Of a stretch of DNA of 64,000 nt, positions 54,699-64,000 are shown one piece after another (the first letter of the stretch is position 1; every line of letters begins with the position of its first letter). Both the position numbers and the translations under genes were made by a program. The notes under the pieces were generated by a model. The model saw nothing but the letters and a program-made list of their open reading frames with translations. It had not been told where the DNA came from and did no database searches. The stretch covers positions 10,277,716 to 10,341,715 of the forward strand of contig NC_087067.1 in NCBI RefSeq assembly GCF_963678635.1, read 5' to 3'. This DNA is from Symsagittifera roscoffensis (Eukaryota > Xenacoelomorpha > Acoela > Convolutidae).

Positions 54699-55055
54699 TT
54701 GTCTTTACCCTCTTTACAAAAACAGAATTCATTAAAGGTTATTTCATCAAATGCAGTTTTTAATCAACTAAATTGCGCTGTTCGACACAATTTGCAAAAA
54801 AAAAAGAATAGAAAAAATGCCAAATTTTGCAATAAAAAACTAACGCGCAAAAGTTTCGATCGACTTTTTCTATGTTCTAAGGAGAAAAGGGCTTGCACAG
54901 AAACTGCCGGATCAGCATTTCTAGAAAAGGCTCGTAACGTACAAAACTCAGAATATGCACATGATTTGTTGAAAATAAATGTATGTTTTATTGATGGTTA
55001 TGGATTTATGATTTGTAATCATGTCACATTTTCTGTAACTACTGAAAACAATTGA
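54699..55055 (+). pseudogene. Unknown plus-strand gene remnant in U3
   Basis: 118-codon frame, the longest version of the segment also seen in U2, with LNCAVRHNLQ, NKKLTRKSFDRLFLCSKE and ETAGSAFLEKARNVQNSEY. The start is uncertain (the left edge has no ATG in the conserved part). Function unknown. Confidence 0.4.
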
Positions 55056-55560
55056 CTGTGTTATTGATGGTTGTGGATAGATTAATAGTAATCTCGTAAC
55101 TTATTCTATGAAAAACCAGTTGGTTAACTTTTTTCGTACCTTGTAAACCTCCAAAAAGTATGACAAATCTACTAGTCGAGGTGTGTTTCCTCGAAAAAAA
55201 GTCTGCTACAAGTTTCTTCTTTTTCTTGTAACGTAATTTGAAGAAATTCAAAAGCTTCTTTATTGTTTTTTTTTACAAAAAATGATGAAAATTTATGAAA
55301 AAAAATTAAAGTATAGAATATTTTGATTCTGATTGGTTGAACTTTTTTAGGCGACAAAAAATATAAATTTTGCATGCCTACGTCTTGCAATTTTTTTTCA
55401 AAGATTTCAAAAATTCTCAATTACTTGAAATTTTTCATTTTTCCCCAAAATTGAAATAAGCAGCAACATTCTTTAATATATTTTGGGAAATTACACATCT
55501 CCTAATATTTCAGACTCCAATTTTTTGAAATTCAATTCTGGTACAAGCCAAATCTCCCAA

Positions 55561-58500
55561 CAATTGTCGTCATTCACCAAGAAAGAGAAAGTGGAAGTAC
55601 AGGACTGCGACAAAGAGTACAGGAAAGCTCACGCAGCTCGACATCGAAAAAGTCGCGTTCGAGGAAATAATCTTTTTCCAGAATGTAGTTTTTGGACTAA
55701 CAATCAACATGGAAAGAGTTTCTATTATCGCAAAAAGAATGTTGAGATTAAACCAAGTTCAACTAAATGCGCATCATGTTAGAAGAAAGTTCCAGGATAG
55801 TGAACAACTACGATAAGAGTTGAATGCCTGTCAACACCTCTAAACAGAAACTGAGATAGAAATTAGACCCCACAAGAAATTCAATTTTCATTTTTTGCAA
55901 CTAGATTTTACTCTCGTTAACAAAAAGCTCGATCAGTTTTTTTAAAAAACTTGATTGAGCATCGAAAATTCAAATTGCTCTGGTATTTGTATTACTAAAT
56001 ATAGAAACAGGCGAATATCGTTATTCCTACGCTCATGAAAACAACAATTTTTTCGATGAAGCTATTTTCCTTGAACTGAAGCAGACTTGAATTCTATACA
56101 GAACAAAAAAAGCAAGAGATCATTGAAAATTGTACTCAGAAGAGACAAAACACACAATGGTGGTACAAGCTGATCATTAATTTGACTACTTTTGCGTTAC
56201 TGCTTGAAATGGTACTGATGGGATGTCCAGAATCAATGATTCCCGAACCACTTCTATGAAAACATCAAGTAAACTGTTTGATTTCGTACTCGAGGCGGCA
56301 ACCAAACTGTGCTTATTTGTGTTTGTATTGCGCACTGCAGTTCCTTTACATGGAACAACTAATCTAAAAAACATTCCAACACTAAAATTCTCAATGATTT
56401 TCTTTTAAACTTGAGATTTGATTCCAATTAGTTTCGCGGTCTTTCGATGAATAATCTGCCAATTGTTGAAGATGTACTAGAGATCTCGACAATAAACTTG
56501 GAAATTTTGTGCGAAGATGGAGTGATGTAAATTTGCTCGAAGAAATATTGGAACACAGTGAGTATTCTAAGATACAACAACCACAATATTCACGTCAATT
56601 ATATCAATATCAACGAACACTTCGGTTTCCCATCCTGCGATTGCTTTTCCAAAATTAAATACCACGAAAACCGTCACCCTATTTAATGCAAAAATCCAAT
56701 ATAGAAAACGTAACCCACAGAAGTTTACATTTTACAAAAAACAGACCTTGAAAAACAGAATGAGTTCAATTTTGAGTATAAAAATAACAAACATTGATCA
56801 AAATTATGATCAATTTTGTTGTTAAAGCAATTTGCGTAATGAGTCAAGAGTTAAACCCGACAGAAACAGTCAGTTAGATTGAGAGGCAAGAACCGATTCA
56901 AATGCAAATCTCATCAAACCCAAAACTTTGTATGACCTTGGAAGTTTTGCTGGGAAAAATGAAGGGATGTGAGATCAAAATTTCTTGATTTTGAAAATAC
57001 GGTTTTCAGTATACTTAACGTGCAAGGCAGTTTCAATGAAAGTGAAGCAAGAAAGTGAGAAAACAAAAATATCGAGAACAAGAAAGAAATAATCGAATCA
57101 TCTCATTTTCTCAGGATTCAGAAAAATCAATAGGTTCAATTGATGCAACATCTCGAGATCTACACCAAACTCTACCAGTATTAGGTTTCAACAGTGATCG
57201 GTAGGATAACATACCAAAAAAATCCGATCTCATTCCCTACCTCGTACAACGAAAAGAACCCTCGTAATCAACAAAAAGAACTCGAACTTTCACTTATCCA
57301 GAAAGCCAACAAGTTTGTTTGCTTTAATTTTAGAGACTTCCAAATTTATGGTTGGAGTTGCTATTTTAGACTTTTATCTCAAAGTTTTCAAGGTTATTGA
57401 GATGAAAGGTTGCTTTGCAAACGAAGGGTTTGATACTACCAACAAGCTGGATATATAACAACTACCACCGTATGATGATTTTTACTTTAAATTGAACAAT
57501 AGCAACCCTGCCATTAAAGAGTATGATACATTCAGAAGCTAGTCAACACTGGGTTAACTGAGGGGAAGCAAATAAAAAACTTGTGCTAGAAACCTAAACT
57601 CATACAGTACTAGAAAACTGCGACTATTGAAACCTGTCTGAGAACAGGAAAAATGACAACAGTTCGCAATTTTCTACAGTAGTATAATAACAAAGATGTT
57701 GTTCCTACACCTTGAATATATGCCAAAAAGGGTTGAAAATCATCATGATAAAGAGATAGGCATGTTAAAGCTCGGCTACACACTACCGAATCTACCAAAA
57801 TCTGTCTGCAGAAGTCAGCTGACTAGACGGTTTACCCTTTCTTCTCGAGTGATAGCCTCTTGCTTGAAATATTTTGGAAAAATCATTGGTGGCCATTCAA
57901 TTTTTTTTACAAGGAAAGCAGCAGCAAATGAGACATTTAATTGAAAATCAAACAACCTGTGTGATTCACCGGTTGGGATTAATGCCAGTAAATTTTATTC
58001 TTATTCTACGTGCGAGAAAATTTCCTCTGGCTTATGTATGAGATGAGAATACAGGAGGAATCACAAAAATTCAAAGCAAGGCAAAATCGAATTTGCACGT
58101 TTCAAAATAGGTACTTGTCATTTTTTCAAGCAACCAGACGTTAATGCAACAATGGAAGCTACTACACTAGGAAGTACTGAAATATTGATTGCTTCAGTAT
58201 TGATATTTATTGCAACCATTGCAGGACTACTTTTGAAGCAATGGAATGATATTCCTGTTGCAGAAGATAGACTTGTTCAGAAAGATATCAAACAAGAAAC
58301 CAAGAAAAAAGAAATGGACGACACCCAGTGCAATCTGAGACTTCCAAATGAGCTAAAAGCGGAAATCTCCGATTTTCCACCTATTCGAAGCGACCAGAAA
58401 TGAAATTGAGGAATACATAAGGACGTTTGCAGTACGCCGAATTGAAAATGTTGTAACTATATTAAAACTTTTGCGATAAGTCTTGAGACTTATAAAAAAA

Positions 58501-58990
58501 TTGAAGAACTCAAAATGGATCTCGCTTTTCGGTTTTGGAAGAAGAAAATTTAGATGGTTATATTATTCACAGCGAGCGAGCTGAATGGAATTAAAAACGA
58601 GGCAAGACCAGGTTCAAAAAACATTTTTTTGGCTCCCTTTTCTCTGCTTCGAACACAAAAAAAAACAAGATAAGAGAGAGCCAAGATTGTTTAAAGAAGA
58701 GTTCAGATGCACTAAAATGTTGCGCCTTTGTAGTACAACTTATTGATGCTACGATAGTAAAAGTCATTATCATAGGTTTACCAGTGAAGGATTGATCAAA
58801 CGCGAATTGGAAGACTCTGGAGATGAACCGATGGCAATTTATCCTCAAGTATCGGATCAAGCAGTGAGTTGAATGTTAACTAGTAGAAGACTTAAAACGA
58901 TTAACCAGGCATTTGCAACTTTTGAGCAACCTAAAATTGAACTGAGCTGTTTTACCCTAAACGGGAAGATGAAAAGGGTGCTAGAATACA
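55561..58990 (+). pseudogene. Zinc-finger plus DNA polymerase B of Polinton type, decayed copy 1
   Basis: Polintons replicate with a protein-primed family B polymerase. The N-terminus has a C2H2-like piece (CDKEYRKAHAARHRKS, near 55600-55650). Then follow, across changing frames: EIEIRPHKKFNFHFLQLDF near 55850, a TGEYR...YAHENN segment near 56010, a QKANKFVCFNF segment near 57300, LPPYDDFYFKL near 57460, LKLGYTLPNLP near 57765, and IFFTRKAAANETF near 57900. The last pieces reach about 58990. The YxDTDS catalytic motif is not recognisable. More than ten frame breaks; not functional. The order of segments is what identifies the gene. Confidence 0.6.
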
Positions 58991-60220
58991 TAATAAAAGT
59001 CTAAATTTGTAAGAGACTAAGTATGAAGATTAAGTATGATTATGAAGATGCAATTAAGGACAAGCAACTTTTAATTACAAAAAAACCAAAGACCTGGTCG
59101 AGTAGTAGAAGGTTTCTCGAGATTTTCTCAAGAACGCAGAGCTGGTCGAGCATCCATTGCTGGTGATTGTTGTTATGTGATTGTTGTTGTTGTTGTTGTG
59201 TAAAACGAAATGAAAGAAAGATACTGAGTAAAGATAGTAAAAATGGCTAATTTAGAGCTGATAGATGAGAAAAATGTTAATGTTTAAATGGAAAATCAAA
59301 AGGTTTTTACCTAAAAGTGGGGATTCTATACTTAGGAGTCAATACAAATATAAGGAATCAACCTTTTTTTCATGAGAATTTTTTTAAAAAGTCGAATCCA
59401 ATCAAAATTAAGTATCCTTATTGGGGATTTCTATTCAATTTGTCGTTTCCAATTATGAAATAAAGTTCTTTTTTAAATAACTGAATCTTTCAAATAAGTA
59501 CAAAACTGATTGCTCTGAGAATCAAAAATGTTTAATATTTTTTCAAGTTTTTTCATCACGTCAATTGAGTTTTTTATATATAAACCACAAGAAAATTCTT
59601 ATTTTTGAGTGAATAATCAAAATTTTCAATTTTGACGTGAGTTTGGAAATATAGAATGGGCTGATGATTTTTCAAAGTAAATTTCCGGAAATTTTTTATA
59701 AAGTTGATCATGCAGGATTTTGAACATTAAAAGTCTTAGCAGAAAAGAAGGAGTAAAAACCTTTGCTGAGGAGTCTTGTTAAGTTTGGGAATTGGGTAGA
59801 GGATAAAAAGAGTCTTTGATATATATTCATTCGACCGATTAATTTCCAGTTTTCGAGAACAAGCCGAAGTTTTTCCTTGTCAGTTGTAACTCAGCCGTAT
59901 GCTTAAGCTTTGAAACTCAATACTTTGTTGAAAAGTAAACTTTTTGTTTGAGTAAGATTCTCTAAGAAGATTTTTTCTAGTTGCATGACTCATTTCGTTC
60001 ATTATAAACGTCTAAAAGTTATGGAAAAGTTAAAAGTTAAAAGTCAAGGTGTATTTCCTCAATAAGAAAACCTATTGAAAGTTTTTTGTTTTCTTCTTGT
60101 AAATTAATTTGAGTATTTTCTAAAGCTTCTTGATTGGGTTTTTTTTCAAAGAGTGAAGACAATTTGAAATAGGAAAAAGTTAACGTATAGATTGTTTTCG
60201 GTTCCGATTGGTTGAGATTC
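58991..60220. other. AT-rich spacer between the two polymerase pseudogenes
   Basis: No gene recognised to 59940. A short GTT-rich tract lies near 59170-59200. From about 59945 the sequence matches the end of the 3.1 kb units (TTTGAGTAAGATT, then CTCATTTCGT and the landmark at 60222), so the second polymerase copy has the same upstream flank as the first. Confidence 0.5.
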
Positions 60221-60429
60221 TATAGGCGAGAAAAGGTAAATTTTGCAAGACTACGTCATGCAATTATTTTCAAAATTTTCAAAAATTCTCAATTATTTGA
60301 AAACTTTCGTTTGTTTTCAAAACATCAAGTAAGCAGTAATTAATTGCTTTCGGCACATTTCAGATCTCATATTTTTTCAGACTCCAATTTTCCGAAATTC
60401 AGCTCTGGTACAAGCCAAATCTCCCACCG

Positions 60430-63400
60430 ATTGTCGTCAATCACCAGGAAAGAGAAAGTGAAATGTCAGGACTGCGACAAAGAGTACAGGAAAGCTAATG
60501 CAGCTCGACATCGAAAAAGTCGCGTTCGAGGAGTTAATCCTTTTCCAGAATGTAATTTTTGGACTAACAATCAGCATGGAAAAAGTTTCTATAATCGCAA
60601 AATGAATGTTGATATTAAATCAAGTTCAACTAAATGCGCAACTTGTTAGAAGAAATTTCCAGGCTGTTTTTTATTCCAGCAACATCGCAAGAAAGATCAC
60701 GGTTTGAAAGTGAGGAAAACAAGTGCTTCTGATGCTGGAAATTGAGAACGATAGTGAACAACTACGATAAGAGTTGAATGCCTGTCAACACCTCTAAAAA
60801 GAAATTGAGATAGAAATTAGACCCCACAAGAAGTTCAATTTTCATTTTTTGCAACTAGATTTTACTCTCGTTAACAAAAAGCCCGATCAGCTTTTTGAAA
60901 AACTTGATTGAGCATCGAAAACCAACATTGCTTTGGTATTTGTATTACTAAATATAGAAACAGGCGAATATCGTTATTCCTACGGTCATGAAAACAACAA
61001 ATTTTTCGATGAAGCTAATTTCCTTGAACTAAAGCAGACTTGAATTCCATACAGAACAAAAAAGGAAGAGATCATTGAAGGTTGTACTCAGGAGAGACAA
61101 AATACAAAATGGTGGGACAAGCTGATCACTAATTTGACTACTTTTGCGTTACTGCTTGAAATGGTACTGATGGGATGTCCAGACTCAATGATTCCCAAAC
61201 CACATCTGAATCTGAAAAACCATCAAGTAAACTGTTTTCGATTTCTTTCTCGTGGCAGCAGCCCAAATATGACAATTTGTGATTGTTTCGCGCATTGCAG
61301 TTCCTTAACATAGAATAACTAATCTAAAAAACACCCACCTCTATGATTTCCTTAAAATTTCGAGATACGATTCCAATTAGTTTCATGGTCTTTCGATAGA
61401 TAGTCCGCCAATAATTGAAGATGTAGTAGAGAAAAAAATATTCAAATACGATATCAACAGTGAAGACGGAAATGTTGTGCGAAGATGCAGTGTTGAAATT
61501 TAGCTCGAAGAAGTATCGGTAAATTCGAGAACACAGTGAAGAATCTAAAATAGAACAACCAAAATATTCACCTCAATGCTATCAACAACATCTTTGAATG
61601 CTTCTGCTTCCCATCCTGCGATTGGTTTTTCAAAAGGAACTAAATGCCAAAACGTAATCAAAAAAACTTAACACAAAGAAAATTACACTTTACCAGACAC
61701 AACACTTGAAAAACAGGATGGAATCAATTTTGAGTATAGAAAAAAAAACTTTGATTAAAATTATTACCATTTTTGTTTTTGAAACAATTAGCGCATCGAA
61801 TGAAGAAATCGAACCGACAGAAACAGCGATTTAGGTTGAGAGGCAGGAACCGATTTCAATGTCACTCTCATCCAAATTGTTCACTAAGCCCACAGTTATG
61901 TGTGACAAACATCCACAATCCCTCAAAATTGAACTTGTCACAAACTTGGAGATTTTGCTGGAAAAAAGGAAATGGATATTTGATCAAAACTTCTTCAGTT
62001 TGAAAAAACGTTTTTCAATATCCTTAACATGCAAGGCTAAATCAACGGAAATGAAGCAAGAAAGTACGAAGACAATTATATCGAGAACGAGGAAGAAATA
62101 AACGCATCAACTCAATTTCATAAGATTCAGCAAAACTAACTGATTGATTTGATGCAAAATCTCAAGAAATACACCACGCTCTACCATATTTGGTTTCAAC
62201 AGTGATCGATAGAATATAAAATTTAAAAAATCATATCTCATTCCCCACCTAATCAACGAAAAGAACTCTCGAGTTTTCAGTTATCAAGAAAACCAACAAT
62301 TTTGTTTCCTTTGACTTTGGAGACTTTCAACATTATGGCTGGATCTGCTACTTTGAATTATTTAGAAAAAGCTCACAATGTCACAGAGATAAAAAGCTGC
62401 TTTCCATACGAAGGGTTTGATACTCCCAACACGCTAGATAAACAACAACTGCCACCGTATGATGATTTTTACAGTAAATTGAAGACCAGCAACCCTGCCA
62501 ATAAAGAGTATGACAATTTCCGGAGCTTCTCAATACTAGGTTAACTGACGCGGAAGCAAAAAAACAACTTTGTTTAGAAACCACAACTCAAACAGGACTA
62601 GAAAACAAACTACAACTACTTGAAACCTCTCTGAGAATAGGAAAAAATGACAACAATTCGCAATTTTCTACAGTAGTGTACTGACAAAGTTGTTGTTCCT
62701 GCCCTTGTATCTATGCAAAAAATGGTTGAAGTGTATCATGATAAAGAGTTAGGCATAAAAAAGCTCAGCTGCACACTACAAATCTACCAAAATCAGTCTG
62801 CACAAATCGGCTGACTAAACATTTTACGCGTTCTTCTCGAGTAACAGCGACTTGCTGAAATATTATGGGAAAAATTACTGGTGGTCGATCAACTGAATTT
62901 TTACAAGCAAAACAGCAGGAAATCAGACATTTAAATGAAAATCAAACAACCTGTGTAAATCAATCGTTGGGATTAATGCCAGTCAGTTCTACTGATTGCT
63001 TCAGTGTTGATGATTATTGCAACCAATGCAAGACTGCTTTTGAAGCAATGGAATGATATTTCTGTTGCAGCAGATAGACTTAGTCTGGAAGATATCAAAC
63101 GAGAAACCAAAAAAAAACAGAAATGGACGACACGCAGTGCAATCTGAGTAGTCCTGATGTGCTAAAAGCGAAATTGTCCGCTTTTCCACCTTTTCGAAAA
63201 TACCAGAAATGAAATTGAGGAATATGTTGAGACATTTTCTGAAAGCCAAATTGAAAATGTTGGAACTATATTAAAACTTTTTGCGATAAGTCTTTTGGAT
63301 CTTTCGGTTTGGTTTTGGCAGAAGAAAATGTATATGATTGTATTGTTAACAGCAAGCGAGCTGAATGGAAAGACGGTGATGGCGAGCTCAAAAACGCGGT

Positions 63401-63810
63401 AAGAGCAGGTTCGAAAAACTATTTTTGCCCCATTTTTTTTTTGCTCCAAGCACAGAAAACAAGATACGAGAGAGCCAGGATTTTTCAAAGAGAAGTTCAG
63501 ATGCACCAAAATACTGTGCCTCTGTAGTACAACCTCTGCTGCTAGTAAAATCCAAAATCATAAGTTTACCACTGTAGTATTGATCGAACGCGCATTAGAA
63601 GACTCTGGAGATGAACCGATGGCAATTTATTGTCAAGTTATCGATCAGGCAGTGAGTTGAATGTCAACTAGTAGAATATTTAAAACGATCAACCATGCAT
63701 TTGCAACTTATCAACAACCTCATTAAAATTGAGCTGTTTTACCCTAAACGTGAAGTTGAATATGCTAGAATACATAATGAAACTCTAAATTTGTTAGAGA
63801 TTAAGTAGCT
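60430..63810 (+). pseudogene. Zinc-finger plus DNA polymerase B of Polinton type, decayed copy 2
   Basis: Parallel to copy 1 throughout, about 4.85 kb downstream. It has a zinc-finger piece (CQDCDKEYRKANAARHRKS from 60464) followed by a second cysteine/histidine piece that copy 1 lacks (near 60650-60710). LPPYDDFYSKLKTSNP is near 62450; a CNQCKTAFEAME piece lies near 63020; FKTINHAFATY is near 63690. The open part 63309-63527 corresponds to the region after the polymerase catalytic motif, which itself is altered beyond recognition. It carries many shifts and stops. Confidence 0.6.
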
Positions 63811-64000
63811 AAACTTTTTATGATGCAGTGAATTGATATATTTTCTCTGTAATTATTCTTTTTTCAACAAATAATTCCTTTTTAACGCTAAGATTGTGTA
63901 AACAACCCTTTTCGTTCTTGTTACCCATAAATTTTTAAGGTTCTTAAACATTGCGTTAGCGCCAGATTTTTTTGAAAGTTACCTTCTTACCAGCTTACCA
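63811..64000. other. Trailing AT-rich sequence
   Basis: No coding or regulatory signal recognised. Confidence 0.3.

Larger units (their letters stand above)
52271..55350. repeat. Repeat unit U3, about 3.1 kb
   Basis: Same layout as U2; the first 900 bases are almost identical to it, including the minus-strand pieces. The unit closes at the landmark at 55352, after which the shared sequence continues for about 200 bases and then leads into a polymerase pseudogene instead of another minus-strand gene. Confidence 0.75.

Overview
The window is animal DNA made almost entirely of dead or dying mobile elements. I recognise no host gene, tRNA or rRNA. The gag, pol and second-polyprotein segments look like those I associate with cnidarian genomes, octocorals in particular. 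That is recognition by eye, without a database search; another invertebrate remains possible. A run of exactly 200 N at 41293-41492 is a scaffold join. It separates a left part of moderate GC content from a clearly AT-rich right part, so the two halves may not truly be neighbours.

Left part, 1-41292. Two divergent copies of one kind of very large Ty3/gypsy-like retroelement dominate. Copy A (about 1.2-14.2 kb) keeps gag with two CCHC knuckles, a damaged aspartic protease and only the first part of reverse transcriptase. It then jumps by internal deletion into a second, very long polyprotein. Copy B (about 24.9-39.1 kb) keeps the full order: gag with coiled coil, protease, RT, RNase H, integrase (intact D,D35E), GPY/F tail, acidic linker, a macro domain resembling TARG1/OARD1, and then its own second polyprotein. 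In both copies the second polyprotein carries an SGNH/GDSL hydrolase module near its start, a series of unrecognised conserved blocks, a strictly spaced C-X4-C-X4-H-X-C-X4-C motif, and a conserved C-terminal block ending in LHNxFCRNRES. Both copies are broken by stops, frameshifts and deletions, but comparing them shows the ancestral layout. This gag-pol-macro-SGNH-polyprotein layout is the most interesting thing in the window.

Between and around the two elements lie: a second copy of the tail of element A (16.95-20.2 kb) joined to a 61-63 bp minisatellite; a second array of that minisatellite (24.2-24.7 kb); two 1.5-1.6 kb elements with roughly 300 bp terminal inverted repeats plus a third half-copy; and a short GC-rich array built on CCGGAGGGGTC at the left edge. 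A fragment of another retroelement, possibly Penelope-like, runs into the N gap (40.3-41.3 kb).

Right part, 41493-64000. This is AT-rich and holds decayed pieces of Polinton/Maverick-type (adintovirus-like) elements. There is a minus-strand packaging ATPase remnant (42.9-44.0 kb), an array of roughly 3.1 kb degenerate repeat units (44-55.3 kb) with short open pieces on both strands, and two plus-strand copies of a zinc-finger plus protein-primed-type DNA polymerase B pseudogene (55.6-59.0 and 60.4-63.8 kb). None of these genes is intact.
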